From Siccirubricoccus soli (GTDB lineage: Bacteria; Pseudomonadota; Alphaproteobacteria; Acetobacterales; Acetobacteraceae), in the NCBI RefSeq assembly GCF_024178315.1, contig NZ_JAMZIK010000125.1:1-50780 (forward strand): a stretch of 50,780 bases of DNA, given 5' to 3'. Positions 1 through 10,326 of the stretch are shown one piece after another (position 1 is the stretch's first letter; each line of letters opens with the position of its first letter). The notes below the pieces were generated by a model, which saw nothing but the letters and a program-made list of their open reading frames with translations, was not told where the DNA came from and did no database searches. The position numbers were made by a program, and so were the translations under genes.

Positions 1-149
1 GGGGCAGGCCCCGGCGCGGGCGCGGCGGGGCGCGGCGGCGGCAGGCTGCCGCCCGCCTGGCCCAGGCTGCTTTGCGCCAGCGCGACGGGAGCCAGCGCGG
101 CCGGGACCAGCAGCAGGGCGAGCAGGGCCGGAAGGATGCGAGGGATCAC
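1..149 (-). CDS. N-terminus of a secreted protein (partial, runs off the window)
   Basis: Only the first 49 codons lie in the window. Reading from a GTG at 149, the product begins with a classic signal peptide: a short basic start (MIPR), a long Leu/Ala core and an ALAQ-type cleavage site near residue 26. A Pro/Ala/Gly-rich stretch follows. No in-frame ATG is available, and no strong ribosome binding site precedes the GTG. The mature domain is outside the window, so no function can be given. It lies downstream of the NHL protein on the same strand, separated by about 75 bases, and may share its transcript. Confidence 0.5.
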   Translation of the reverse strand, partial: MIPRILPALLALLLVPAALAPVALAQSSLGQAGGSLPPPRPAAPAPGPA

Positions 150-224
150 GGACCCGGCATGGCCCAGCCCCGCGCACCGGGTCAAGCGCCGAGACGCTTC
201 CCGATGCTGCGAGGCCCCGCGGCG

Positions 225-1358
<1,134 letters not shown>

Positions 1359-1598
1359 GGTCGGTTCCTCCTGGGGATCTTTCCGGCAGGCTCCGCGCCT
1401 CGGCTTGGTCCTGTCAAGCACGCATCGGCCAGGCACGCCTTGGCGGCGGGCGGACGTGCAGCCTTGCCCGACGGCAGCGAGGGCGCATGCGGGCGGCGCC
1501 CTCCTCCGCGGCGGCGGGCCCTGCTGGTTTCCCGATGCTCCGGCACGCCTGCCGCGCCGCCGGGCCATCCGGTTGCGCGCCGCGGTGCCGCGGGCAGG

Positions 1599-2552
1599 CT
1601 ATTGCGGCTGGATGCCCGCCTTCCGCGCCGCCTCGCCCCATTTGGCCAGCTCCGCCTGACAAAAGGCGCGCGCCTGCTCCGGCGAGGAGGTGACGATCTC
1701 CGCCCCCAGCACCTTGTGCCGGTCCACCACCTCCGGCCGGCGCAGCGCGGCGACGCAATCGGCGTTCAGCTTCGCCATGGTCTCCGCCGGCACCCCGGCG
1801 GGCGCGATCACCATGCCCCAGGTCGAGGCCTCGAAGCCCGGCAGGAAGGCCTCGCCCAGCGTCGGCACGTCCGGGAGCTGCGGCGCCCGCTGCGCGCCGG
1901 TGGTCGCCAGCGCCTTCAGCGCGCCGGATTGCAGATGCGGCAGCGCGGCGGGGACGGTGTCGAACATGATGTCCACCCGCCCCGCCATCAGGTCCGGATG
2001 CGCCGCGGTGCTGCCGCGATAGGGCACATAGGTCAGCTCGATCCCGGTGAGCTGGGCGAAGAGCAGGGGCGCCAGGCGCACCACGCCGCTGGTGCCGGCG
2101 AAGGTCATGCCCGGGCTGCGCTTCGCCTGCGCCACCACCTCCGCCGGGGTGTTCGCGGCGAAGCCCTTCGCGGCGCAGAGCACCAGCGGCGTCGAGGTGG
2201 TCTGGGTCACGAAGCTGAAGTCGCGCATCGTGTCGAAGGGCAGCTTGTAGAAGGCGGCGTTGATCGGGTGGCCGATCGAGACCACCGACAGCGTGTGGCC
2301 ATCCGGCGCGCTGCGCGCCAGCGCCTCCGTCCCGATCACCCCATCGGCGCCGGCGCGGTTCTCCACCGGTACGGGCTGGCCCCACATCGCGGCCAGCGGC
2401 TCCGCCATCAGCCGCGCGGTGATGTCCGAGACGCCGCCCGGCGTGTAGGGGACGATGACGCGCACCGCGCGCTGGGGAAAGGCCTGGGCATGGGCGCGCG
2501 GCGCCAGCAGCAGGGCGGGCGCGGCGAGCGCCGCACGGCGGGTAAGGGGCAT
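1599..2552 (-). CDS. Bug-family (TctC-like) tricarboxylate receptor, first of three
   Basis: This is a 317-residue periplasmic binding protein of the tripartite tricarboxylate transporter type. It has a signal peptide ending in APRAHAQ, then the family hallmarks: FPQRAVRVIVPYTPGGVSD, PVPVENRAGADGVIGTEAL, the central VPYRG, and the DVPTLGEAFLPGFEAS segment. Such receptors usually bind small carboxylates. No TctA or TctB membrane genes are nearby, so this is an orphan receptor, which is common in bacteria with expanded Bug families. The start at 2552 follows a GGAGGAAAAC site. It lies downstream of the RraA-like gene on the same strand, so carboxylate or ketoacid use is a reasonable guess. Confidence 0.93.
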   Translation of the reverse strand: MPLTRRAALAAPALLLAPRAHAQAFPQRAVRVIVPYTPGGVSDITARLMAEPLAAMWGQPVPVENRAGADGVIGTEALARSAPDGHTLSVVSIGHPINAAFYKLPFDTMRDFSFVTQTTSTPLVLCAAKGFAANTPAEVVAQAKRSPGMTFAGTSGVVRLAPLLFAQLTGIELTYVPYRGSTAAHPDLMAGRVDIMFDTVPAALPHLQSGALKALATTGAQRAPQLPDVPTLGEAFLPGFEASTWGMVIAPAGVPAETMAKLNADCVAALRRPEVVDRHKVLGAEIVTSSPEQARAFCQAELAKWGEAARKAGIQPQ

Positions 2553-2730
2553 GTTTTCCTCCCGGATCTTGCCGCCACTCTGGCGCGGCGGCAGGGCGCG
2601 GGGCAATGGCGCAGATCGGGGAGGGGCCGCCCTCCGAGGGCCGCGGCCCGCTTCCGGCCGGTGTCCTGCCCGCTCCCTTCGCTGGAGATCCAGCGGAGGG
2701 AGCGGACAAGCAGACCACCGAAACTGAAGA

Positions 2731-3441
2731 CTACCGGCCCTTCTCCTTCCGCCAGGCGGCCAGCAGCTCGCGGTTCTTCGGGTCCGTCATCGGGTAGAGG
2801 CCGCGGATGGTATGGCCGGCGGCGACGCGCTCCTGCACGAAATCCTCCACCACCGTCTGCTCGAAGGCTTCCTCCGCCACGCTGTCGGCGAGATGGGCGG
2901 GGATGCACACCACCCCCTCCCCATCCCCCACCATGATGTCGCCGGGGAAGACCGGGACATCGCCGCAGCCGATCGGCAGGTTGGTGTCCACGGCGTGGTG
3001 GCGGATCAGGTTGGTCGGGGCGCTGGGGGCGACGTGGTAGGTGGGCCAGGGCATTTCCATCAGCTCCGGCGTGTCGCGGAAGCCGCCATCCGTCACCGCG
3101 CCGGCCACGCCGCGGGCCATCAGCCGCGTCAGCAGGATGCCGCCGGCGCTCGCCGCCCGGGGGTCGCCGCGGCTGTCGATGACGAAGACATGGCCGGCCG
3201 GGCATTCCTCGATGCCCTTCCGCTGCGGGTGGTCGGGGTCGAGGAAGGCGTCCAGCGTGTCCAGATCCTCCCGCGCCGGGATGTAGCGCAGGGTGAAGGC
3301 GGGGCCGACCATGCGGGGCGCGCGCGGGTTGATCAGCCGCGGCCCCTGCAGGAAGCAATTGCGGAAGCCGCGCTTCAGCATGACGGTGGTCAGCGTCGCG
3401 GTGCTTACCTCGGCCAGCATGCGCCGGGTTTCTTCCTTCAT
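2731..3441 (-). CDS. RraA-like / HMG aldolase-family protein
   Basis: The 236-residue product belongs to the RraA / 4-hydroxy-4-methyl-2-oxoglutarate aldolase family. Members cleave pyruvate-derived hydroxyketoacids or decarboxylate oxaloacetate, and a few instead inhibit RNase E. Visible motifs are GPAFTLRYIPAREDLD, GGILLTRLMARGVAGAVTDGGFRD (the family DGxxRD element) and MVGDGEGVVCIPAHLAD, whose acidic residues help bind the metal. The ATG at 3441 has an AGGGAGG site. The frame extends 42 codons upstream but with poor sequence. The neighbouring orphan carboxylate receptor favours a metabolic enzyme over an RNase E regulator. A 52-codon ORF overlaps its start by four bases. Confidence 0.88.
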   Translation of the reverse strand: MKEETRRMLAEVSTATLTTVMLKRGFRNCFLQGPRLINPRAPRMVGPAFTLRYIPAREDLDTLDAFLDPDHPQRKGIEECPAGHVFVIDSRGDPRAASAGGILLTRLMARGVAGAVTDGGFRDTPELMEMPWPTYHVAPSAPTNLIRHHAVDTNLPIGCGDVPVFPGDIMVGDGEGVVCIPAHLADSVAEEAFEQTVVEDFVQERVAAGHTIRGLYPMTDPKNRELLAAWRKEKGR

Positions 3442-3596
3442 CCGGATCCTCCCTGGGATGGCTCTGTGCCGCACTCTGCCGGCGCTTCCGGCGCGCTGTC
3501 GAGGAAGCGGCGGAGGCAGGGGCCGAAGCGGCGGTCGAATTCCGGGTCCGCGCCGCGCCGGCGCCAAGCAGTCCCCGCCGCGACCAGCGCCCGCAC
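3438..3596 (-). CDS. possible 52-residue small protein or gene remnant overlapping the RraA-like start
   Basis: A short frame from GTG at 3596 ends in a TGA that overlaps the RraA-like ATG as ATGA, the arrangement used for translational coupling elsewhere in this window. The product reads MRALVAAGTAWRRRGADPEF and continues DRRFGPCLRRFLDS. Its composition resembles the genuine proteins here, and its third codon positions are GC-rich. The frame is open for eight more codons upstream to a TGA but offers no ATG. It could be a real small gene or the C-terminal stub of a decayed one. I do not recognise the family. Confidence 0.33.
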   Translation of the reverse strand: MRALVAAGTAWRRRGADPEFDRRFGPCLRRFLDSAPEAPAECGTEPSQGGSG

Positions 3597-3780
3597 GCCT
3601 GCCGCACCATGGCCGGAAGCGGCCTCGCCGCCTCAGACCAAATGGGGTCCCGGAGGGACGGCGGCTCCTCGGTCGGTCCCCGGAGCCGCGCCCGTTGCTG
3701 CATGGCGGGGAGGTTCGCGCCGCGCTGGCCGCTCGATTAAGGCTCGGCGCCGGTGTCCTGGTGCGGCGCCGCCGCTCCGA
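3597..3780. other. intergenic stretch with no recognised gene
   Basis: About 180 bases between the small overlapping ORF and the YqhA-type gene. Frames on both strands are open only because of high GC, and their translations are Arg/Pro/Gly-rich without family motifs. No clear promoter, terminator or repeat stands out. Confidence 0.5.
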
Positions 3781-4350
3781 TCAGTGCGGCTCGTGCCCCA
3801 CCTGCGTCGCCTTGTTGGAGAGCCAGACGGTGAAGGCGATGGCGATGGAGGACACCAGGAAGATGACATGGATGACGGACTGCCAGATCAGCGTCTCCTG
3901 GCTCACATTCGCCGCATCGATGAAGGATTTCAGCAGGCTGATCGAGGAGATGCCGATCAAGGCGAGGGAGAGCTTGATCTTCATCGTGTTCTCGTTGGTA
4001 TGGCTCAGCCAGTCCGGGCGGTCGGGGTGGCTTTCCAGGCCGAGCTTTGCAACGAAGGTTTCATAGCCGCCGACGATCACCATGATGAGCAGGTTGGAGA
4101 TCATCACCACGTCGATCAGCGCCAGCACGGTCAGCATGATGCTGTTCTCGTTCGGCGAGTGCAGCAGGGATTCCACCAGGTGCCAGAGCTCCCGGCAGAA
4201 CAGCACCACATAGACCGCCTGGGCGACGATGAGGCCGATATAGAGTGGCGCCTGCAGCCAGCGGCTGGCGAAGATGAACCGCGCCAGGGCCCGTTCGCTT
4301 TGCGGGCTGGACGGGACGCCTTGCGGCGCGGGGCGGTGATGGGCGGCCAT
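3781..4350 (-). CDS. YqhA / UPF0114-family inner membrane protein
   Basis: The 189-residue integral membrane protein has three or four hydrophobic spans. They lie around LQAPLYIGLIVAQAVYVVLF, MLTVLALIDVVMISNLLIMV, LSLALIGISSISLLKSF and VIHVIFLVSSIAIAFTVWL. The patterns ALIDVVMISNLLIMVIVGGYE and NTMKIKLSLALIGISSI are typical of the UPF0114 (YqhA) family, whose function is unknown. A charged cytoplasmic N-terminus of about 25 residues precedes the first span. It is divergent from the LOG-family gene, with about 90 bases between the two starts. Confidence 0.88.
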   Translation of the reverse strand: MAAHHRPAPQGVPSSPQSERALARFIFASRWLQAPLYIGLIVAQAVYVVLFCRELWHLVESLLHSPNENSIMLTVLALIDVVMISNLLIMVIVGGYETFVAKLGLESHPDRPDWLSHTNENTMKIKLSLALIGISSISLLKSFIDAANVSQETLIWQSVIHVIFLVSSIAIAFTVWLSNKATQVGHEPH

Positions 4351-4440
4351 GATGTTATTCCCCCATGAGGCGCAGTGCTGTCCCGCACGACCTACTGAAA
4401 GTTGAGGCGGAAGCTACCGGGCCAGCGGAGAGAGGCCAAG

Positions 4441-5238
4441 ATGAAGATTGTGCAACGCGACCTGCCCAGCTACCGGCTGGCGGTGGAGGACACGGACTTC
4501 CTGCTGCGCGACGAGATGCGCGCCTTCCGCTTCGGCATGGAATACGCGAAGGCGGAGCTGCTGCTGCGGGACTGGGGGGTGCGCTCCACCGTGGTGGTCT
4601 TCGGCAGCGCCCGGATCCCGGCGCCGGAGGCGGCCGTGCCGGGGACGCCGCTGGCGCATCTCTCCCCCTGGTACGGGGTGGCACGGGAATTCGGCCGCCT
4701 GGTCTCCGAGCGCGGCGGCGCGCTGGCGCCGGAGACCAAGGGAGGGCACGCGCTGCGGGACAACGTCATCGCCACCGGCGGCGGGCCGGGGATCATGGAG
4801 GCGGCCAATCGCGGCGCGGCGGATGTCGGGGCGCCCAGCATCGGCTTCAACATCGTCCTGCCGCATGAGCAGATGCCGAACCCCTACAGCACGCCGGAGC
4901 TGACCTTCCGCTTCCACTACTTCGCCATGCGGAAGATGCACCTGGCGATGCGGGCGAATGCGCTGGCGGTCTTCCCCGGCGGCTTCGGCACCTTCGACGA
5001 GCTGTTCGAGATCCTGACCCTGCTGCAGACGAAGAAGGCCCCGCCGGTGGCGGTGGTGCTGTTCGGCCGGGAGTTCTGGACGGAGGTGGTGAATTTCCGG
5101 GCGCTGCAGCGCCACGGGCTGGTGGATGAGGTGGACCTCTCCCTGTTCGGCCTGGTGGATACCGCGGAGGAGGGTTGGGACTGGCTGACGGCGCATGGGC
5201 TGAAGGCCCATACGCCGCCGGCGGAGCGGCCGGGCTGA
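4441..5238 (+). CDS. LOG-family protein (TIGR00730-type, possible cytokinin riboside monophosphate phosphoribohydrolase)
   Basis: The 265-residue protein has the Rossmann-like fold of the LOG / lysine-decarboxylase-like family. Two signature motifs are clear: GGGPGIMEAANRGA from residue 113 and PGGFGTFDELFEILT from residue 179. The second matches the PGGxGTxxE nucleotide-binding and catalytic motif. Characterised LOG enzymes remove ribose phosphate from nucleotide monophosphates. It is longer than the short plant-type LOGs because of an N-terminal extension of about 45 residues, as in the larger bacterial subgroup. The ATG at 4441 follows GGAGAGAGGCC. Its stop is one base from the convergent rdgB stop. 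Confidence 0.9.
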   Translation: MKIVQRDLPSYRLAVEDTDFLLRDEMRAFRFGMEYAKAELLLRDWGVRSTVVVFGSARIPAPEAAVPGTPLAHLSPWYGVAREFGRLVSERGGALAPETKGGHALRDNVIATGGGPGIMEAANRGAADVGAPSIGFNIVLPHEQMPNPYSTPELTFRFHYFAMRKMHLAMRANALAVFPGGFGTFDELFEILTLLQTKKAPPVAVVLFGREFWTEVVNFRALQRHGLVDEVDLSLFGLVDTAEEGWDWLTAHGLKAHTPPAERPG

Positions 5239-5239
5239 G

Positions 5240-5872
5240 TCAGCCCGGCAGGCAGGCCGCCGCCAGCAGGGCGAAAGCCCGGGCGCGGTGGCTGATGGCG
5301 TGCTTCGCCTCCGGTGCCATTTCCCCGAAGGTCTCAATGCCGCCTGCGGGGAGAAACATCGGGTCGTAGCCGAAGCCGCGCTCGCCGCGGGGCGGGTGGA
5401 CCCAGCTTCCCTCCACCTTGCCCTCGAAGCCTTCCGTATGGCCGTCCGGCCAGGCGAGGACCAGGGCGCAGGTGAACCAGGCGCGGCGGTCCGCATGCGG
5501 GGCGGCGAGCGCGGCCACCTTCGCCATGGCCATGGCATAGTCCCGGCTGCCATCCGGCTGCATGGCCCAGTCCGCGGTGCGCACGCCGGGGGCGCCGTCC
5601 AGCGCCGCGACGGAGAAGCCGCTATCGTCCGCCAGCGCCGGCAGGCCAGTGGCGCGGGCGGCGGCCAGGGCCTTGATCCCGGCATTGCCAAGGAAGCTCT
5701 CCTCGGTCTCCGCCGGCTCCGGCAGGCCGAGCGACCCGGCCGAGACCACCTCCAGCCCGTAGGGCGCCAGCAGCGCCGACACTTCCCGCAGCTTGCCGGC
5801 ATTGTGGGTCGCCAGCACCAGCCGGCCCGGGGCCAGCCGGCGATGGGCGGCGGGCGCGGCCGGCGAGGTCAT
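5240..5872 (-). CDS. rdgB: RdgB/HAM1 non-canonical purine NTP pyrophosphatase
   Basis: The 210-residue enzyme hydrolyses dITP, ITP and XTP to monophosphates, keeping deaminated purines out of DNA and RNA. Motifs are [14 protein letters not shown] near residue 18 (the family (S/T)HNxGK signature), [35 protein letters not shown] with catalytic acidic residues, FGYDPMFLP and the C-terminal [10 protein letters not shown]. Its ATG overlaps the rph stop by one base (TGATG), so the two genes form a tight rph-rdgB operon, an arrangement also seen in other bacteria. The frame is open much further upstream, but that stretch is antisense to rph. Confidence 0.96.
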   Translation of the reverse strand: MTSPAAPAAHRRLAPGRLVLATHNAGKLREVSALLAPYGLEVVSAGSLGLPEPAETEESFLGNAGIKALAAARATGLPALADDSGFSVAALDGAPGVRTADWAMQPDGSRDYAMAMAKVAALAAPHADRRAWFTCALVLAWPDGHTEGFEGKVEGSWVHPPRGERGFGYDPMFLPAGGIETFGEMAPEAKHAISHRARAFALLAAACLPG

Positions 5873-6621
5873 CAGCCCAGGCCGCAGGCGGTGCGCTGCT
5901 GGCGGAACAGCTCCGCCGTGCCCTGGCGGGCGAGGCCGAGCAGGCCGATCAGCTCCGCCTCGGAGAAGGGCTCGCCCTCCGCCGTGCCCTGCACCTCCAC
6001 GATGCCGCCGCGGCCGGTCATGACGAAATTGGCGTCCGTCTCCGCCTTGCTGTCCTCGGCGTAGTCGAGGTCGAGCACCGGGGTGCCCTGCCAGATGCCG
6101 CAGGAGACGGCGGCGACCTGGTCCTTGAGCGGCATGGTGCCGATGACGTTCATCTTCATGCAGTGGCGGAAGGCCAGGTGCAGCGCGACCCAGGCGCCGG
6201 TGATGCTGGCGCAGCGCGTGCCGCCATCGGCGGAGAGCACGTCGCAGTCGAGGATCACGCTCATCTCGCCCATCGCCTTGAGGTCCGTCACGGCGCGGAG
6301 CGACCGGCCGATCAGGCGCTGGATCTCCTGGGTGCGGCCGGACTGCTTGCCGCGCGCCGCCTCGCGGTCCCCGCGGGTGTGGGTGGCGCGGGGCAGCATG
6401 CCGTATTCGGCGGTGACCCAGCCCTGGCCCTGGCCGCGCAGGAAGGGCGGCACCTTGCCCTCCACGCTGGCGGTGCAGAGGACTTCCGTATTCCCCATGC
6501 GGATCAGGCAGGAGCCTTCCGCATGGCGGGCGGCGCCGGGCTGCAGGGAGACGGTGCGGAGCTGGTCGGCGGCGCGGCCGGAGGGGCGGCCGGCGGGCCT
6601 GGCATTGGAACTGGCGTTCAT
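5872..6621 (-). CDS. rph: ribonuclease PH
   Basis: The 249-residue phosphorolytic exoribonuclease trims the 3' ends of tRNA precursors. It is full length for the family. Typical segments are [54 protein letters not shown] with the conserved RxxR region, [40 protein letters not shown] and [21 protein letters not shown]. The start at 6621 was preferred over an ATG 12 codons upstream because the extra residues are proline-rich and not family-like. It is the first gene of the rph-rdgB pair. Confidence 0.97.
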   Translation of the reverse strand: MNASSNARPAGRPSGRAADQLRTVSLQPGAARHAEGSCLIRMGNTEVLCTASVEGKVPPFLRGQGQGWVTAEYGMLPRATHTRGDREAARGKQSGRTQEIQRLIGRSLRAVTDLKAMGEMSVILDCDVLSADGGTRCASITGAWVALHLAFRHCMKMNVIGTMPLKDQVAAVSCGIWQGTPVLDLDYAEDSKAETDANFVMTGRGGIVEVQGTAEGEPFSEAELIGLLGLARQGTAELFRQQRTACGLG

Positions 6622-6743
6622 GGCGCGGGGTATCGGAGGCGGGGGGCGGGAAGGCAAGGGGAAATGCCATTCTGGCTTGTTGCCCGACGCCGGGCCTTCC
6701 TATCCTTCGCCAGGGAGGGGCGCCGCCGGGCGCCGGAGAGGGC

Positions 6744-8345
6744 ATGCCGATCCCACCGCGCCAGCCTGGCGTCCATGTCGAGGAGGTGCCGGCCGGGCCG
6801 CGGCCGATCGCCGGCGTCGCCACCGCCATCACCGCCTTCGTCGGCCGCGCCGCAAGCGGGCCGGTGGAAACCCCGGTCACCTGCACCGGCTGGGGCGATT
6901 TCGACCGCGTCTTCGGCGGCCTCTTCGCCCCCTCCGCGCTCGGCCACGCGGTGCGCGACTTCTTCCTCAATGGCGGACGGGAGGCCGTCATCCTCCGCCT
7001 GCACCGCAGCCTGCCGGGCCAGCCGGACAGTGCCAGGCTGGTGGTGCGGGACCCGGCGGATGAAGGCGCGCTGAGTCTCACCGCCAGCTCTCCGGGGCGC
7101 TGGGGCAATGCGCTGCGGGCCCGCATCGACCACGATGCGAGCGAAGCGGAGGCCACGGCGCTCGGCCTGCCCGCGGAGGCGCTGTTCAGCCTCTCGGTCC
7201 GGGATGGCGCGACCGGCGCCGTCGAGCTCTTCCGCAACCTCACCACCGCCGAGCATGCGCGCCGCATCGACCGCGTGCTGGCGGCGGAGTCGCGGCTTGT
7301 GCGCCTGGATGGCGCCCTGCCGGCCGGGCGCCCGGCCGCGCATGCGCCGCCTGCCGCCGGGCGGACGGTGTGGGAGGATGCGGCCGCTTCCTCGGGCGTG
7401 GCGCCCGGGGCGGCGGCCGGGGATGGCGCCGCGCTCCAGGCGCAGGACTTCATCGGCCCGGGGTTCGAGGCGGCGCAGCGGGGCCTCTACGCGCTGGACC
7501 GGGCCGATCCCGTCAACCTGCTGTGCATCCCGCCCCATGTGGGTGACGACCCGCCGGAGGAGGTGGAGCCCGCCCTGCTCGCCGCCGCCGTTGCCTATGC
7601 CGAGCGGCGGCGCGCCTTCCTCCTCCTCGACAGCCCCGCAAATTGGACGACGCCGGCCCAGGCGGCCGCCGGCCCTGCGGCGCTGGGCGTGACCTCGGCC
7701 AACGCCGCGCTGTTCTTCCCCCGCCTCCTCCAGCCCGACCCGCTGCGGGGCGGGCTGCCGCGTGCCATGCCGGCCTGCGGCGCGATCGCCGGCCTCTTCG
7801 CCCGCACCGATGCCGAGCGTGGCGTGTGGAAGGCCGCCGCCGGCACGGCGGCGACGCTGCGCGGCGCCACCGGCCCGGCCCTGCCGCTCGGCGATGCGGC
7901 GATCGGGCAGCTCAGCCCGCCAGGGGTCAACTGCCTGCGGGCGCTGCCGGGCGTCGGGGTGGTCGTCTGGGGGTCCCGCACCTGCCAGGGCGACGACCGG
8001 CAGGGCAGCGCGTGGAAATACATCCCGGTCCGCCGCCTTGCCCTGTTCCTCGAGGAATCGCTGGTTCGCGGCCTGGCCTGGGCGGCGCTGGAGCCGAATG
8101 ACGAGGCGCTGTGGGCGCGGCTGCGGCAGGCAACCGGCGAATTCCTGCAGGGGCTGTTCCGCCAGGGGGCCTTCCAGGGCAGCACCGCGCGAGAGGCCTA
8201 TCTGGTGCAATGCGATGCCGGGACGACCGGCCCGGCCGATATCGACGCCGGGCTGGTCAACATCCTGGTCGGCTTCGCGCCGCTGCGGCCGGCAGAGTTC
8301 GTCATGCTGCGCCTTCGGCAATCCGCCGGCCGGCCGCCGGGCTGA
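6744..8345 (+). CDS. phage tail sheath family protein (orphan contractile-tail sheath)
   Basis: The 533-residue protein matches the tail sheath family of contractile phage tails and related injection systems. The N-terminus [20 protein letters not shown] with [18 protein letters not shown] is the usual sheath start (PGVYVEE...PIxGVxTSxxAFVG). The C-terminal domain has INxLRxxPGxGxxVWGxRT in the form [19 protein letters not shown], then [20 protein letters not shown], a [13 protein letters not shown] segment and a closing [13 protein letters not shown]-like region. An ATG with a GGAGAGGGC site begins the gene. No tube, baseplate, spike, AAA ATPase or lysis gene is adjacent: rph lies on one side and a cytochrome on the other. 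Confidence 0.93.
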   Translation: MPIPPRQPGVHVEEVPAGPRPIAGVATAITAFVGRAASGPVETPVTCTGWGDFDRVFGGLFAPSALGHAVRDFFLNGGREAVILRLHRSLPGQPDSARLVVRDPADEGALSLTASSPGRWGNALRARIDHDASEAEATALGLPAEALFSLSVRDGATGAVELFRNLTTAEHARRIDRVLAAESRLVRLDGALPAGRPAAHAPPAAGRTVWEDAAASSGVAPGAAAGDGAALQAQDFIGPGFEAAQRGLYALDRADPVNLLCIPPHVGDDPPEEVEPALLAAAVAYAERRRAFLLLDSPANWTTPAQAAAGPAALGVTSANAALFFPRLLQPDPLRGGLPRAMPACGAIAGLFARTDAERGVWKAAAGTAATLRGATGPALPLGDAAIGQLSPPGVNCLRALPGVGVVVWGSRTCQGDDRQGSAWKYIPVRRLALFLEESLVRGLAWAALEPNDEALWARLRQATGEFLQGLFRQGAFQGSTAREAYLVQCDAGTTGPADIDAGLVNILVGFAPLRPAEFVMLRLRQSAGRPPG

Positions 8346-8363
8346 CCGGCGGCGCGGCAGCGG

Positions 8364-8969
8364 TCACTCCTGCTGCGCCATGAAATGTGCCAGGGCGGCG
8401 ATCTCCGTATCGCTCACGCCATACATCACGGCATTCATGTTGGTGTCCGTGCCGCGCCGCGTGCCGTCCCGGTACTCCGTCAGGGCATGGACCAGGTAGT
8501 CCTCCCGCTGCCCGGTCAGCCGCGGCATCTGCGCCCGGCCCTGGAATTGCGGCAGGTGGCAGGTGCCGCAGCGCAGCCTTTCCGCCAGCGCGGCGCCGGC
8601 CGCATAGCGCGCCGCGTCGCGCGGGCCGCGCTCCGCATGACCGGGCGGCAAGCTGGCATAGAAGGCAGCCAGATCCTCCACCTGCTGGTCCGTCAGGCCC
8701 TGGGTCAGGGCCGGCATGGGCGGCGTGTCCCTGATCCCCTCGCGGAACAGGATGAGCTGGAGGGTGATGAACTCCTCCGGATGGCCAGCGAGGGAGGGGA
8801 TGTCCGGCATGACGGAAATCCCCTGCGGCCCGTGGCACTGGCCGCAATCGCGTTCCGTGGCCAGGGCCTTGCCGTGCGCCGCATCCCCCGCCGCGCCGGC
8901 CCCACCCGGCGCGAACAGGGCGGCGGCGAGCACCGTCGCCGCTGCCAGCTTCCCCCGCGACACGCTCAA
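8364..8969 (-). CDS. periplasmic diheme cytochrome c (c4-like)
   Basis: The 201-residue product carries two CxxCH heme sites, CGQCH at residues 42-46 and CGTCH at 134-138. Each lies in a cytochrome c-like half, as in c4 cytochromes. The N-terminus is a signal peptide (KLAAATVLAAALFAPGGAGA). It probably accepts electrons in the periplasm. The start is a TTG at 8969 that overlaps the upstream dehydrogenase stop as TTGA, the equivalent of the usual ATGA coupling. A GTG two codons in, at 8963, is the alternative. The tight link to the PQQ-type sugar dehydrogenase suggests it is that enzyme's electron acceptor. Confidence 0.9.
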   Translation of the reverse strand: MSVSRGKLAAATVLAAALFAPGGAGAAGDAAHGKALATERDCGQCHGPQGISVMPDIPSLAGHPEEFITLQLILFREGIRDTPPMPALTQGLTDQQVEDLAAFYASLPPGHAERGPRDAARYAAGAALAERLRCGTCHLPQFQGRAQMPRLTGQREDYLVHALTEYRDGTRRGTDTNMNAVMYGVSDTEIAALAHFMAQQE

Positions 8970-10189
8970 TTCCCGTAGCTGATCCGGTAGATGGCGCCGT
9001 TCTGCTCGTCGCTGACCAGCAGCGAGCCGTCACGCCGCACCAGCACATCCACCGGCCGGCCGAGGAAGCGGTTGTTCGCCTCGTCCCGCAGGCCGGTGAG
9101 GAAGGGCTCCACTCCGATCACCGCGCCATTCGCATCGAGCTCCGCCACCACCACGTCATAGCCGCTCAGCCTCTCCCGGTTCCAGGAGCCGCGGCGGGCG
9201 ATGAAGATCTGGTTGCGATACGCCTCCGGGAATTGCGTACCGGTGTAGAAGCGCATGCCGAGCGCCGCGGTATGCGGGCCGAGCAGCGCCACCGGCTGCG
9301 CGAATTCGGCGCAGGTGGCGGGGCCGGAGGTGATGGCCGGGTCCCGCCAGCCATGCGCGCAATAGGGGAAGCCGAAATCCTCGCCGCTGCGGCGGATGCG
9401 GTGCAGCGTGTCCTCCGGCGTGTCATTGCCTGCCCAGTCGCGGCCATTGTTGGTGGCCCACAATTCGCGGGTCTGCGGGTTCCAGTCGAAGCCCACGGAG
9501 TTGCGGATACCCTGCGCCTCGATCCTCCGGCCCGACCCGTCCGGGTTGAAGGAGACGATGAGGGCATGGGTCGCACGGTTGTAGTCGCAGATGTTGCAGG
9601 GCACGCCGATATTCATGTAGAGGCGGCCATCCGGCCCGAAGGCGGCGAATTTCCAGCCATGATGCGCCTCGCTGGGCAGGCCGAAGGCGGCGGTCATGTC
9701 CACCGGCGTGCCGGGGGCGTCCAGCTTGCCCTCGATGCCGTCGAAGCGCAGCACCCGGTTGATGGCGATGACGTAGAGCGCGCCGTCCCGCACCGCGACG
9801 CCGTTGGGGTCCGTGAGCTGGGAGGCGATGGTGCGCACGCGGCGCTGGCCGCCCTCCTCGCTGATGGCATAGACCCGGCCGAGGGTGCGGGTGCCGACGA
9901 AGACCGTGCCGTTCGGGCTTTCCGTCATCATCCGCGCGCCCGGGGCGCCGCTGGCCCAGAGCTCCACCTTGAAGCCCTGGGGCACGCGCAGTGCGGCGGT
10001 GGGGAGCTGGTCCGCCGGCGTGGCGGTGAGCTTCGGCGCATGCGGCGCGAGGGAGGAGCCGGCCATGCTGTCCGGCCGGCCCTGCGCCCAGCCCGGCGCG
10101 GGGGCCTGCTGCGCCAGGGCCAGGCCCGGCAGGACGAAGCTGGTGGCGAGGCCGATGGCCGCAAGGCGGCCGAGCGACGGGCTGCGCAT
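8966..10189 (-). CDS. secreted PQQ-dependent sugar dehydrogenase / sorbosone dehydrogenase-like
   Basis: The 407-residue beta-propeller has a signal peptide ending in LPGLALAQ, so it is periplasmic. Segments such as [82 protein letters not shown] and [15 protein letters not shown] match the soluble glucose / L-sorbosone dehydrogenase family, which uses PQQ and calcium. The sugar or alcohol substrate cannot be read from sequence. Two ATGs lie six bases apart. The one at 10189 was chosen because it leaves good spacing from GGGGAGGAG, whereas the ATG at 10195 touches it. The cytochrome c gene follows with a four-base overlap. Confidence 0.88.
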   Translation of the reverse strand: MRSPSLGRLAAIGLATSFVLPGLALAQQAPAPGWAQGRPDSMAGSSLAPHAPKLTATPADQLPTAALRVPQGFKVELWASGAPGARMMTESPNGTVFVGTRTLGRVYAISEEGGQRRVRTIASQLTDPNGVAVRDGALYVIAINRVLRFDGIEGKLDAPGTPVDMTAAFGLPSEAHHGWKFAAFGPDGRLYMNIGVPCNICDYNRATHALIVSFNPDGSGRRIEAQGIRNSVGFDWNPQTRELWATNNGRDWAGNDTPEDTLHRIRRSGEDFGFPYCAHGWRDPAITSGPATCAEFAQPVALLGPHTAALGMRFYTGTQFPEAYRNQIFIARRGSWNRERLSGYDVVVAELDANGAVIGVEPFLTGLRDEANNRFLGRPVDVLVRRDGSLLVSDEQNGAIYRISYGN

Positions 10190-10306
10190 CCTCATCTCCT
10201 CCCCGTCCGGCGCATTGGCGCGCCGTGACATTCCGGAATGTATGGGGAGGCGGTGGAGGACCGACAAGGCTGGGCTTGCCGCTGGGCGCTTGGTGGCCTC
10301 CAAGGG

Positions 10307-10326
10307 ACATAAAGACATTCTTATGT
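10307..10326 (+). promoter_or_regulatory. candidate SahR-type operator upstream of ahcY
   Basis: The sequence ACATAAAGACATTCTTATGT is an imperfect palindrome with ACATAA/TTATGT ends. It agrees at 15 of 20 positions with the ATATAAAGATATCTTTATAT motif I recall for SahR-type ArsR regulators of the methionine cycle in alphaproteobacteria. It lies 73 bases before the ahcY start in otherwise GC-rich sequence. The palindrome is seen directly; the assignment to SahR is inference. Confidence 0.42.
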
